A stretch of DNA of 64,000 nucleotides, from positions 37,161 to 101,160 of the forward strand of contig FTLJ01000350.1 in assembly GCA_900155495.1 (NCBI GenBank), in the 5' to 3' direction. Positions within the stretch are counted from its first letter, which is position 1. Every line of letters starts with the position of its first letter. Of this stretch, positions 35,088 through 46,975 are shown in pieces. The notes beneath the pieces were generated by a model, which was not told the DNA's origin, did no database searches, and was given only the letters and a program-made list of their open reading frames with translations. The position numbers and the translations under genes were made by a program. Source of the stretch: Porogramme epimiltina (taxonomy: Eukaryota > Basidiomycota > Agaricomycetes > Polyporales > Polyporaceae).

Positions 35088-37475
35088 TCATTCCGGCCAT
35101 TGGATCTCCCTATTGAGCGTGATGATGAATTCAATACCCTCCGCGCGATACGTGTCGTTTATAATACCGGTTGAGCTGTTCCCATAGAAGTGCATCAACG
35201 ATGGGCGGTCCGCACGGTACGGCGGCCAGTACGTGCTCTGTTCTGGCGAGTTCGGATCTTGGTGATTTGCAAAGTGTATGAAAAAAGCTTGCATGTCCCC
35301 ACCGTAGTACATATCCGGGATCTCTGACCCATGCGTCTGAGACGAAGTGTCAACTCACTGAGCATGACCATGACATGTAAGTGCTCGAACGTACAGAGCC
35401 AAAACCGGGGATATTGTGACGTTCGTACACTTATGGAGATACGAAATGATATCAGAATACAATACGATGAAGAGGTAGCTGCAAATATAAGGAGGCTCAC
35501 AGTAAGACCACACGTTGTTGCCTTGCCGACTCGCAGTTTGCACGTAGAGCCTGCGAATAGAGTCGATTCCGATGTCGCCTTGCAGTGATGCAACGCGCTT
35601 GTACATTGGGAAGTACTCGTACATCTCCCCGGTCCCGTACGGCGCGCCAAGGGAGGCATTGTTTGGGTAGAGTTGGAATAGCCAGCCCAAGGCGGTGTCG
35701 TTGATGGAGTTATAGTACTCGCCTCTAGTGAGTTCGGCGAGGAGCGCGTCGTTGCTGTACATTTGATACCGAGTCAAACTACAAAACGTCGTTGGAGCTA
35801 GTAGTTATCTTGGCTGACAGGAGACTCAATGCCTACGCTGAGGAACGTGCCTTCGTCCTTGGCGTTACCTAAGAAGGTCGTCACTTCAATAACGTTCAAA
35901 TTGATCGAATTTCTAAGCAATACTCGCCTGCAACTGCAGGAACACGCGCAGCGCGTCCGCTCGCAAGAAGGTCTTGCGGGAGGTCCTTGAGTAGCACACC
36001 ATCTGCGTGCGGCTGCCATGAGACCACCCCCAGCGCGCTGGCGTTCGTAACAGCCTCCACGGGCGCGGCGCGGATGCACGCTAACGTATCAGCCGCTGTG
36101 GAGCAGTTCAAAGCCGTCACATAGTTGTCATAGACACCTTGACCGCTAGGTTGGTCGATCCACCCAAGAGGCTGGACGGCACCAGACTCAGTCCAGATGG
36201 CGTGGAAGAGTCCCTCCGTGTTTTCATCGTTGACGAGTGTGTGCATAGCTGCCGACACTGCGCCAGAGCTGAAACCGACGCTAAATGAAGGTTCAGAGGT
36301 CTTGCAGGGCGCTCTAATAGAGTACGTGAAACTTACAGAGTCACTCGGTCCGGATCGCCCCCAAACTGAAATATATATTTCTGGATCCATCGCAGAGCTA
36401 TGCGCTCTGATGTGCAACATGTCAGAGGTGTTTAACGCGAGTGTAGTATGAGACGACTAGACGTACGATCTTGGAGCCCGAGATTCCCAGCTTTGGCATC
36501 CTTCATCTCCTTGCCTGGCAGCCAGCCAAGTGCTATGAAAACTGCTAGGTAACCTTAATCGCGCTCGTTTGATATAAATCGCTCACGGCCGAGGCTAGAA
36601 AAGAAGCATGAGCATCTAAGAATGACTCCGCGTCGTATGACATACCGATGATTCATTGAAACCCAGACCACAGGCTCTCCAAGTGTAATCGATCTGTTGA
36701 CCATATTCTTCCCATCCACGCTTGTAGTACAAGGGATAAGAATGTGCAATTGCCAATGATAATAAACATACTCATAGCTTCCGCCGTATCTGAAGGCACC
36801 TGTAAAGCGCACAGTATTGCGCCAAAATCGGGGCGGAGGAACTATGGTCGTACGCACCATAGAAGATGTACTATTCTGGTGCTCTAGATCACAACAAAAT
36901 TTAGACGTTATATTGAAAACTCACCGCAACAACAGGTAACTTAGATCCCGGTAGAACATTGGCCGGGACGACCACGTTAAGATTCAGACCTATGTCGACC
37001 GTCAATACTGAACTGAGTAGCAGAAGTATCAAAAATACTTACAGTCCTCGTCAGATGGGACGGGCGAAGGGAGGGTCACACTGACTATGTATTCAGCTTG
37101 CTCCTGGGTGATATAGCTTGGAAATCCGCGTCCGACGGGTAAGAAGGGGTAGCAGGTGTTCTTATAAGTCGTTGCGTTGATCGTTCCGTGGTAGGGATCC
37201 GTAGGCAGGGGACTACTAAACCTCAAATCTCCAATCCTACAGGAGTAGAGAGCGGTTGGGTTAAATCATAGCATGCGGCTCGATGGCGGAAACACATACG
37301 GAGGTTTGCCGTACGGTATGCTGAAGAAAGAGTGGGTGATGCCGTCGTTGACACCCAGGACTGTTGCATTATCGAGGAGGACAACTGGAGAGATCGTTAG
37401 GTCGGAAATGTTGGATGCTGAGATTGGGGAGGATAGAGTGGCGAATAGTGCCGCACAAAGAGTCAATGCGCGCAT
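35088..37475 (-). CDS. Type-B carboxylesterase/lipase CE7, one splice donor apparently lost
   Basis: The same 14-exon plan, most divergent copy. The start at 37475 gives signal peptide MRALTLCAALFATLSSPISA. The gene reads FFSIPYGKPP where others have FFGIPFAQPP, oxyanion loop YIFY-GAFRYGGSY, PLGWLPGKEM, elbow GFSSG, Glu in AKDEGT, and His in THGSEIPDMYYGGD. The intron after exon 10 has a GC donor (35927-35926). After exon 11 the expected junction, by alignment with CE9 (PAIS|ND against PVS|ND), should have a donor at 35813-35812, but the bases there are CC. Without splicing an in-frame stop follows within about ten codons. The only phase-compatible GT is a poor one (GTTCCT) after DEGT, which would remove about ten residues but keep the triad. 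It may therefore be an early pseudogene, use that alternative donor, or reflect a sequence error. Confidence 0.82.
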
Positions 37476-37525
37476 GGTGTTCCACGGGATGACAACAATT
37501 CGCACCTTCTAGCGTTCCACTCGTT

Positions 37526-37531
37526 CTTATA
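37526..37531 (-). promoter_or_regulatory. TATA box of CE7
   Basis: TATAAG on the minus strand, about 51 bases before the CE7 ATG. Confidence 0.5.
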
Positions 37532-39228
37532 GTGCGCTGTACGCTCGGAGAACGAGCGGTATGGCGGGCGACACACCCTGAGGGACATGCAAATGGGGAA
37601 ACGGTACGCAACATGGACGCCTACGGAATCCGTGCGATGTTCCGGTGTCAAAAGAGATGACGCATGGCGTGTTTCGGCACCCAACCGACACAGCTTGTGT
37701 AGTTCCGCATGTGAAGCCGCCAAGCGGCCTGGCGCACCTGTGAAAGTGTTAGTAGTTGCCACTACAGAACACGCTACGCTGTCACCCCACCAGTCGTCTG
37801 CTTCGGTTTCCAATTCGCATCGGGTCGGAAACCTGCGCGTGTTGGCAAAGGGAAGCACATAGCTGCCGTCTCTCCACGGACCATGATCTTAGTACATTTT
37901 CTCGGGAGCCGTGTAACGAGATAGCCGACTAACCTTCAGCTGTTGAAGCACTCTCCGAATGAACAAGCGTCATGCCTGGTATCCGGATCAGTGTGTGGCT
38001 CTCTTCAAGTTGCCACGTTTACATCCTAAAATAATGATCAATGTTAGATTCATATTACCCTGCGAAAAGCTCCAAGCTCACAATAGGCGCGAGCTTGTCT
38101 ACAGACCGAGTCGTCAGAGTCTAGTGGGCCAGGTGTTGTGTAGCCAATATGAACAACAAGTTGTGCAAGGACGTAAGCCCGAGACTCTTGATCAAGTCGC
38201 ATCTATGCAGAATGTGATTACGTAACAATGACAAGCGCCAGACGCCACTTTTCGCACCAACTTGCACACGCAAAATAACGCGTACACAGGGACAGGGACC
38301 GCCATAGCGACATGGAACGTTTGGACCTTCGCCCCTCGACCACGCGATGAGCTCCAGGGCCCACTTGATCATACTGACTTGACTATACTTCACCACAGTA
38401 TCGTAGACATGGCAGTACGTCATTCCTTCATTCCGTTTCTGACAGCTTGGTTAGACTATACCCTTTCATATTCATTTGCTGTATCCTAACTTCTTTCTCA
38501 TCTCGTATCTACAGTACTCCCATTTGCTCTCAACAAGACCGAAGCGAGCGATGCATTGCTAGCCTAAACCTAGTTGAAGGGAGTCCACTATGCATTGCGA
38601 TTATGGTCGCACCTTTGTGCATTGTACCCAGCGGCACTATCATAAGACTTGAATCGCCACCACAGCACCGTGAGCTCTCATACGTCTCTGAGATAGGCAC
38701 AATACTGACAATCCTGTATCCATTCGGGCGAACATAGAAATATAAATCAGTTCCGCGTCTAATCCCCTTAGTCTTGGCTTGTCACCCTTCAAACTTTCGT
38801 AGTTCGCCGTTGATTCCATATCTCGTTTTTCAAGGTCAGAAGGCGTTCTATTCGCTCTTGAAGAGACGCCAAGTCAACTATAGTCGAGGAAACCGCGTGA
38901 GTTGCCGCAGTGTACGAAGCCTTGAGATTATACCAAAGCGCTGCATCTATCTCGTATATGAGTCTAACTTTGTTATCCATCTTCGCATACAGTGGGTTGA
39001 CGTAACTTTGATTTATCGAATACGCGCAGTGGCAATCATTGAACTCCTTCAGCGGGAACTGATAGTGGCAAACATCAGACACCCGCCACGTCGACGGCCC
39101 GTCAGCGATATCCTCCTCATGGGCCACAACATTTTCGGACTTTCAACTTCCCAACGCCAAGGGGATCGCGCAACGTCGTTCCACAAAAGCTTTCCTCATT
39201 TCCCCTTGAAGCATGTTAAGCAGATGCG
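37532..39228. other. CE7-MT1 spacer with one possible small ORF
   Basis: Divergent promoter region between CE7 (-) and MT1 (+). A minus-strand frame at 39127-38789 (112 codons) has a balanced, protein-like composition and a helical, coiled-coil-like end (LQERIERLLTLKNEIWNQR). It matches no family I know and overlaps the presumed MT1 promoter, so it is listed here only as a possibility. Confidence 0.35.
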
Positions 39229-39235
39229 TATTTAA
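39229..39235 (+). promoter_or_regulatory. TATA-like box of MT1
   Basis: TATTTAA, about 75 bases before the MT1 start codon at 39304. Confidence 0.4.
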
Positions 39236-39303
39236 GCCCTATCAGTGGGCCTGAAACAACCCTACAGTACCGCCTACCCCGTGTCTCCCATCTCCATCGT
39301 ACT

Positions 39304-40480
39304 ATGTCGAACATTGCGGCCCCCGTCACCCCCACCGAGGCGTCGCGGCCTAAGCCTCTGGCATCCACACATACTCTTGACAATACGGAGAGGTTCTACA
39401 AGATGGACAAAGATCAACTTGCCTTTTTCACTGCCTCGACGAAGATCGACAGCGAGGATGCGCTCAGGGACCATATCATCTCGATCCAACACGAGGCCTA
39501 CCAGGTGAGTGGAGTACCTCCGTACCCCTATGTGGTTGATCAAGACTCTCGCGTCATGTAGGCACACGCATACCCCTGCATCGCCAACTTTTCGTTCACG
39601 CAGTGAGCCATCCCTCTCGCTTTTCGGTGTCATCAATTTGCTCAGGCCGATAAACAGACTCAAGCTTTCTCGCCTCCCGGGGTACGGTGGGCTATTGGAA
39701 CTCGGGAAGTCCCGCAGTGACGCCATATACCTGGACGTTGGGTGTTGCCGTAAGTGTTCCATCTCGCACAAACGCGTGAGCCACTGACCTAATAGCACGT
39801 CGTTAGTTGGCAGCGACATCAGAAAGGCAGTCTCTGACGGATACCCAGTACATAACGTGGTAGCCACAGACCTTGTTGCTAGTAAGCACCCGTTGTTTTG
39901 CTGTTAGATCTCTATTCACCTTGGTTTAGATTTTTGGGCCCTCGGGCACAAGCTCTTCAACACGACGCCAGCTTCCTTTCCCATCCCCTTCCTGGCGGGA
40001 GATGTCTTTGATCCCACCTTCCTCGAGGTAGCACCGCCCTCCAACGACACCGCTTCTACTCCACAGCTCCTTCTTCCTGGGGAGCTTCGCGCACTCACGT
40101 CGCTCAACCCACTCAAGGGGCGTGTCTCCGCAATCAGCGTATGCCACGTCTTTCATCTCTTCTCCACCGAATCCGCGCAGGCGCACCTCGCCCATGCACT
40201 CGCAGGCCTCCTCAGCCCGCTTTCCGGCTCAACAATCGTCGGCGTGCACGCCGGGAACGTGAAGATGGGTCCGCGACTCGAGCCCGGCGGGGCGGACCAC
40301 CCTCCTGTGGCAATGTTCTACCACTCTCCCGAGAGTTGGGCTGCGCTCTGGGACGGCGAGGTCTTCGAGAAAGGTACTGTGCGGGTGGAAGCACGGCTGG
40401 TGCGGATGGCGGAAGACACGATCTTGCATGCCGTGGATCAGGAATATTGGTTCATGGAATGGTCGGTGACGAGGGTGTGA
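39304..40480 (+). CDS. SAM-dependent methyltransferase MT1 (AusD/Trt5-like), 319 aa
   Basis: Five exons: 39304-39504, 39562-39602, 39658-39749, 39807-39881, 39930-40480, all in phase. After an N-terminal helical part (ERFYKMDKDQLAFF) comes a YPCIANFSF motif. The Rossmann SAM-binding glycine motif follows at residues 107-115: DVGCC then LGSD, with the intron inside. Next come IRKAVSDGYP and NVVATD (acidic end of strand 2), then FWALGHKLFN, ISVCHVFHLF and the C-terminal EYWFMEWSVTRV. This order is that of fungal methyltransferases found in meroterpenoid and related clusters (AusD-type), small cytoplasmic enzymes that methylate a carboxyl or hydroxyl of a metabolite; the true substrate is unknown. 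It is a clear paralogue of MT2 at 54.6-55.8 kb, with identical lengths for exons 2, 3 and 4. It lies inside the esterase array, between CE7 and CE8. Confidence 0.85.
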
Positions 40481-41041
40481 GCACACCGAGTCGGCGCCGA
40501 CACCCACGCCGTTGCCACCAGATCCGATATTCCCCCTACGAGATGTTGATAGTCTATTCCAAACGATATGATAGGCCGTACGCACAGCATTGCGCACCCA
40601 TACCCCGGCCTATGTTCCACGGAATTTTTCGTCCCAGTGTACTGGTCGTATGCGGAGTAGTAGAGGTATCACTTCTGTGGATCAGCCGCTATAACACTGA
40701 ACTCTGTTGAAAGTTATTCCAATTGAAGTTCCGTTCTATAAATCTCTCTTTTTCAGATTCATACTCCGAAAGTAGTCCCGGGTCGGAGTGATCTGGCGCC
40801 TGATGATGACAACGGAAGTTGCCGTTCCACTACTCACCGCATGATCGTGATGTAATTCCGTCTTTCCGATCACTCTGGACGCCGTTTTTCCACCACACCA
40901 TCGTGAGCAGTATTGAACAAAGCTGATATGTCTTAGTGCTGTACGCAGAAGCCATGAGCTACTGTGCGACTATTATTCACTACACTGCATATACATCAAT
41001 CAAGGCATCCGCGTCTGCTCCCAACGAAGCGAACTGGTTCC
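40481..41041. other. Convergent spacer MT1 / small secreted protein
   Basis: No gene seen. It lies between the MT1 stop (+) and the stop of the cysteine-rich protein gene (-), and probably holds both 3' untranslated regions. Confidence 0.45.
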
Positions 41042-41551
41042 CTAAGTGGACCCCACGATGATCGAAGCCGTCCCGGGAGTATCACAGAAACCTCCGCTCA
41101 GCTTTGTCCCGCACGTCGACAGCTGGTTGCAACTTCCACTGCACCCCCCGTGGTCGCAGAACCCGACGTTCGCCGTTGCCATGAGGCACGATGTTCCAGG
41201 TGCGCTGATGCACGTTGGTCCGCCGTTGTACACCTGACACGTTCCGCCGCAGACGTCCTGGGTGCGCTTGGTACAATAGGTGACCATGACGTTGGCGCGC
41301 TTGACGGAGCTAAGGCCGCGGGGACTGATAGGCTCGCCGTGGTAGGTGATGTTGGCGTCGGTGGTGGCGAGCCAGTTATGGAAGTCGTCTTCGCTTACGA
41401 TGCTCGGGACCTAGACCGAGATACGTTAGTCGGAAGAAGACAGGAAGGCTCGGCACACAGAACATACAGGAGCCGGACTGGCGGCGACGTCGGTAGTCAA
41501 TGCAGCTAGGGCGAGGAAGGCGAGAGTAGTGAAGGTAGTGGTGAACTGCAT
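41042..41551 (-). CDS. Small secreted cysteine-rich protein, 150 aa
   Basis: Two exons on the minus strand, 41551-41468 and 41410-41042, joined in phase 0 across a 57-nt intron (GTATGT...TAG). The first exon is almost exactly a signal peptide, MQFTTTFTTLAFLALAAL followed by TTDVAASPAP. The second encodes VPSIVSEDDFHNWLATTD, then, after a KR dibasic site, a compact domain with ten cysteines (from VMVTYC to GGFCDTPG), consistent with five disulphides. The intron exactly separates secretion signal from mature part. I do not recognise the family; size, cysteine content and dibasic site resemble small secreted proteins of wood-decay and symbiotic basidiomycetes, sometimes termed effector-like. Function is unknown. 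It is the only non-esterase secreted gene inside the array. Confidence 0.8.
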
Positions 41552-42783
41552 AATGAAGTAGATGTCGACAGTGGTAAGGCTGGTGTGTGCTGATTGGGTG
41601 TATCTGTGCTGGTTGAACTGACGTCTCCTCTTCCTCTCCTCTTCCTTTTGTCTTCTTCAGTTTGCTGCGCTGTTGAAATCTCAGAGGCCCTCGTTTCTCG
41701 GAATTACCTTGCGGCAATGCACCCACTCACACGCGGAACACATCTGAGTGGAGCAGAGTGGAGGAACCGTCGCGACGAGGAGCCGTCCCAGCACAGCGTG
41801 CAGTCCTCTCTTCCACGGTCCTAGCCATGCAGGAGGTGAGTAGAGAGGGCGCGGCTGCGAACATACACGGTTGCCTGATCCATCTGCCCACAAAGCTCCA
41901 TTGCGCTGCAGCGGCTCCACAGCCAGCAATGGCAGATGCGCCCACCGTGCAATGACGTTTATGCAACTGCCTCATGGAGGGGAGTACGTGTGTGCTCCCG
42001 TTGTCTTGCTCGACATGCTTCCAACCCACCAGCAAAAATAGTGGCCGATTTAGCTGCGTCGTTCGGGCGAAGAACAGCTTTGGGCCGATTGCGCCACCGG
42101 ATGACGTCATACACACAAAACGCTTTCATTCCAACCTTTGCAAGGCGACACAGGGTGAGTAGAACTTTAATTAAAAAGGGCACTCCGGTCGTTCTATATT
42201 TCTAAATAACATTCTCACCAAGTATACTCGCGCTTCTGTAGTGCCGTAGCTCGTTTGTTCCTAAAACAAGCTTAAGGTTGGCCGTGGACGTTCATCGGCA
42301 GGAAGCCATCGATGACGTCATAAGGGACCTCCCTAGTCGTGCCCGTGGACGTCGTCCGACCAGTTCAGCGACGGCACTCGCGCTCCACCTTCGTATGCCG
42401 TGAATCGTCAGTGTGCCCAAATTAAAGGCCGTCCGGTAAAAATGGAAAGAACTAAGAAGCGCTCAGGCCGAGGCTTCTCGAACTGAAGCACGAAGACCGG
42501 ACGTTAACATCACGTCGACCGCACTTATGCCTTGGTCACCCTGGCTTCCGCCGTGTACCGGATCAAGTTGAAGTGCACTCAACCCTCTTGGGCGAATATT
42601 ACCTTATTGTGGCTTCAGGTCTTCTCTCACCCTTCTAATCACAGAACCAGATGATACTATTGGCTCCGTCGGTTCTTATGCATTGAATGAATGCTCGTAG
42701 TGCGCTCCACGACTAGTTGTAGACCCACTCTTGGTAGGTACGTTGCTGTCGTTTCGCATTTACGACACCACCCGGCTGAACAG
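41552..42783. other. Divergent spacer before CE8, no gene seen
   Basis: Divergent upstream regions of the small secreted protein (-) and CE8 (+). Open frames on both strands around 41.7-42.2 kb are chance overlaps without features. It borders the plus-strand CE8-CE9 pair. Confidence 0.4.
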
Positions 42784-42790
42784 TATATAA
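42784..42790 (+). promoter_or_regulatory. TATA box of CE8
   Basis: TATATAA, 57 bases before the CE8 ATG. Confidence 0.6.
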
Positions 42791-42840
42791 TATCACTATG
42801 TTCTTCGTATCTCATTGCTCTATAGGCACCCATCGTCACA

Positions 42841-45258
42841 ATGCGCCCGCTTGTCACCCTTGTTTCGTTACTTCAAGCATCACTATCCGCTTGGGCGACG
42901 CTTTCCCCCAGGGCCACCACCCCTTGCTCCTCACCGACCGTCCACCTAGACTCCGCTACCGTCTACGGCGTATCTGACGGCTACACAAATGCTTTCTACG
43001 GCTTGCGCTATGCCCAGGCTCCGTACGCCAAAGTTCTCCATAATGTCCCAATATTCTGCCCTGTTCTGATAGATACTCCCCTAACAGCATCGGAGACCTT
43101 CGATTCAACGTTCCGGCTCCTAACGTCCCGTATAACGGGAGCATCAATGCTACGGCTTTTGGGAACCTCTGCTATAACTTCAATGCTGCCGCCTCTCTGC
43201 CAACATGGCTGACAACAGACCAACACAACTATCTCGAAAGGTTTAACATCCCCCCGCCTGCACCATACGACGAAGATTGTGAGACCATCTCTGATCATTT
43301 TTCCTTTACTTCCCTAACTCATTGGCGTGCGTTATAAGGCCTAAACTTAAATGTCATTACACCTACGAACATCAGACCAGGCGTCAAGCTTCCGGTAGTC
43401 GCGGTATGTAGTTGGCCGCGCTCTATCTTCCTACTATGACTACATCCTGAAACGGCCTTGCTCATATAGTATATATTCTATGGTGAGGCTTCGTGAATTT
43501 CTTCCTCTCGTTTACTCTCTTGACGTCACATAGGCGCGTTCGACTTTGGAGGGTCTTACGAGTGAGCTTCTGTCATTCGCAATTATTGAAATGTCTTGTT
43601 GATAATTGGATGTTGAAGTGTTGATGGGCGCATTATGGTGAAGCAATCTATCGATAATGGGGAGCCCCTCATATTCGTCTCCATGAACCACAGGCAAGTG
43701 TCTACTTACGTGAAGACTACTATTGTATCTCTGACATTTCCTCAGACTTGGGCGCAAGTTTTCGTTCAGCTCTCTGAGCATTCACCTACTAACCTTGATT
43801 GCGTAGCCCTCGGGTTCCTTCCTGGGAAGGAGATCAAAGACGCACAACTAGGAAATCTCGGTCTACAAGATCGTAAGCGCGTTTACTAGAGCTTTCGGAC
43901 GTCACTTCTTAGCCTGTCCTATTCGCGTTTGCACAGAACGTCAAGCTCTTCGGTGGATCCAGAAGTACATTCACCATTTTGAGGGAGATCCACAAAAAGT
44001 TACACTGTAAGTCCCTCCATAGTGTCGAATGGCATCTAGGCTTATTACTATCCAGACTTGGCTTGAGCTCAGGCGGCGTCTCGGCTGCCCTTCACACCGT
44101 TTACAACAATGGGTCTAACGATGGTCTCTTCCGAGCTCTTTGGGCCGAGTCCGGTGCCGTGCAACCGTTGGGTTGGATTGATGCGCCTCAGCCCCAGGCG
44201 ATGTACGATGCGTATGCTGCGTCACTGAATTGCTCAGCGGCAGCGGATTCGCTTGCCTGCATTCGGGAAGCACCCCTTGAAGCTGTCACAAATATCAGCG
44301 CGGTAACCGGGGTATGGTCCCCTCATGTGGACGGTGTCACAATCCCCGACCTGCCCCAGAAGATGATCTCTGAGGGGACATACGCGCATGTTTCCGCAGT
44401 TGCAGGTATGTTTCGGTTGAACTCACTTTTTACTACTGTATCATATTGATAGTAACTGCAACAGGGAATGCTGAGGACGAAGGCACTTTGTTCGCTATGA
44501 ACGAGCCAGATCTTACGTGAGCCCCTCATCGGTTCGGTATTACTTTAATATGACTTATTTCATGTGGCGCAACTAGGAGCGACCAAGAATTTATCATGGT
44601 TGCGAAATTGGCTTACTACAGCAATCTCAGTGACGCGGATAGTCAGCGGCTGGTTGAGCTTTACCCCAACGATGCCGCGCAAGGAGCTCCTTACGAGACC
44701 GGCGACAGCTTTCAATACACTAAGATGCACAAACGCTTGGCTTCATTCGACGGTGATGCGGGTGTCGACTCCGTCCGACGCTTCTTCACGCGGCAGCTGA
44801 GCACTCAAGGAGACGTGTGGGCGTACTGTGAGTGGGCTGCAGAAGACCACGCACTTGGTTCAAAGCTGACACCCATATCTGCGTAGACTACCGCCGGTTC
44901 TACATTGACGGCTTTGGTTCGGTATGTCCCTTGCTCAATGTACTTAACAAGGGTGCGCGAGCCAGAAGTGAGTGCCTAACGTTGACCCTCCGTGCCCTCA
45001 TTACAGACACACGCATCGGAAGTCCCCGATATGTACGAAAGCGGAAACATGGCGGATCTATTCATACATTTCGTCAATACCCTCGATCCTAATGGGGCCC
45101 CGGGAATCACGCAGGAGTGGCCGAAGTACGATAACGCCAACCCCGTCCTGCTTGAGTTTTCAGAGAATACAACGCTCGGGTTGATGAACGATACCTACCG
45201 TGAGGATGCCATCGACTTCCTCATCCAACTCAACTTGGCGACCCCATGGCCTTTGTGA
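42841..45258 (+). CDS. Type-B carboxylesterase/lipase CE8 (secreted), 545 aa
   Basis: Fourteen exons: 42841-43022, 43088-43278, 43339-43403, 43470-43482, 43534-43561, 43619-43693, 43746-43753, 43807-43872, 43937-44006, 44056-44405, 44465-44516, 44577-44827, 44887-44921, 45007-45258. Signal peptide MRPLVTLVSLLQASLSAWA. Catalytic residues are Ser237 (GLSSG), Glu355 (AEDEGT) and His464 (THASEVPDMYESG). The oxyanion loop is YIFY-GAFDFGGSY. The two introns flanking the 8-nt exon 7 both have GC donors (GCAAGT at 43694 and at 43754), so this micro-exon is followed and preceded by GC-AG introns. PLGFLPGKEI and tail LATPWPL assign it to sub-type B with CE4 and CE6, although it is on the opposite strand from them. 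Intact by reading. Confidence 0.92.
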
Positions 45259-46915
45259 AGGACACAGTGGTCCGGTTCTCCTTGTTATATACGCTAAAGT
45301 ACTACTAGGGGGCAGTCAGGGATAACATTGCACCCACGTATCTAGTACTACTCGTCGTTCTTGTGTGTGTATTGTACAGAAGCTTCCTTTTGTGCTACCC
45401 TGATACAGAGTGTCATTTTGGAAAGCGCGACTGGCATTCGTTGGTCTGACTTTGATGGTAGGAAACACACGCCCCTCTGTTGGAACAAGCGAAGCGGGGT
45501 CGGACGGACAGCACAACGGGGGCGCGTTTGGCAGGTGCAAACGCGTGGGGTACATTCGATAAGCTACGAGACACTATATACCAGTACAACACGCTTATCT
45601 GATAGTGGTGTTCGCGCGAGCGAGTCACCGGAAAAACCATGCTCCAACACCCTCCACCCTAGAGACGTCAGGTAAGAACTACACCCCCACTATCGAGCGC
45701 CTATATGCCCCGACTCAGCAGATACGTTGATACATGATGCATAAGCGCTTCCCACTGCTTAACTTCGCACCAATACACTCTCGTTTACACTTCTTCCACA
45801 TTCTCGATCAAGACACACGTAACCCTCAGGCTACACGTCACAATTAGATCAATACTCTGTGCTGGCAAACTACGAAAAAGCAACAACGCGCAAGCATCTG
45901 GAATCTGCCAGACCCTCAACGTCACCCAGGACCCCCGACCTACTCTTTCCCAAAAGATCAACCTCTCACCCCATATTACCTCGGTTCTGTGACCTGTATT
46001 GATGAGGACGACTTCCGAATCTTATCACTACGAATAACATAAATCAGCAAACGCCGCGACGATGTCAGGCAGTCACCTCCACCGAATCTGCTATTCACTA
46101 CGGAAGGCAAGGAAGGGAGTACTGGTAGCGGAAAGAGAGGTACTTGTGCTCAGACGCGAGGAGAATGGCGGCGCATAGAGAATACGTTGTGAGTACAATG
46201 TTGTCCCCACCCATCCTTGCCCGTCTCATGGTCCTTCGCCGCCCCTTCCCCTCTTCTCTTCACGGGTACTGCCTGTCCTGAGTTACGCTATCGCCGCACA
46301 TTTTGTATCCGCTTGAAGAATATGCATCCATCGACCGTTTCGACCCCGCCTCCTATTACCCTGTGTGCCACCGAGGCCGAAATATTAAAAACATTTCACG
46401 ACGCGTTTCTCCTCCCAATGGAAATGGTCTCATCCTTGTGCTCAAGAGGTTCAAACTTTTTGTCGATGGTGATGGTGAGAGAAGTGACCAATTTCCACCA
46501 TCGGTTCTATTCACCTTTCGTTGCTCAGAGATGTGCGGCAGTATTTTCGTTTCACCAGATCCCCACCTAGGTATTGTTTCTGTCGCGCCATGTGCAGTAG
46601 CAGTGTAGAGACAGCTGCGCCTGCCTTGAGCCCAGACATACGGTACGTACATCCCTCAACCAGAACAGTGCGTATCGTAGATCTCTAATGGCGTGTCGGC
46701 CCCTGCAGCCTGCGTTTCGGGATAGCTTACATTACCCCTAGAGGCTATCCTAGAGCGGTCAGGCTGAACATGAAACTCCGTCTCGGGGTTGCGCCCGTAC
46801 TCTCGTGCGGCCGATCTGCCTATGCTCTCTTCGGATCCTTTCTCCTTCATTCAAAACCTTGACGATGAGGTCAGACTTGCTGAGTTTCACTCGGCCTGGG
46901 GTACGCAAGAGTTGG
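45259..46915. other. CE8-CE9 spacer, no gene seen
   Basis: About 1.65 kb. Open frames at 46.2-46.6 kb on both strands overlap each other and lack recognisable domains. The 3' end holds the CE9 promoter. Confidence 0.4.
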
Positions 46916-46922
46916 TATAAAA
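46916..46922 (+). promoter_or_regulatory. TATA box of CE9
   Basis: TATAAAA, 60 bases before the CE9 ATG at 46976. Confidence 0.65.
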
Positions 46923-46975
46923 TGTGTTAGAGTGGGTAGCATATTGCTTAGTGCTGAACGACACATCTTTGAGAC

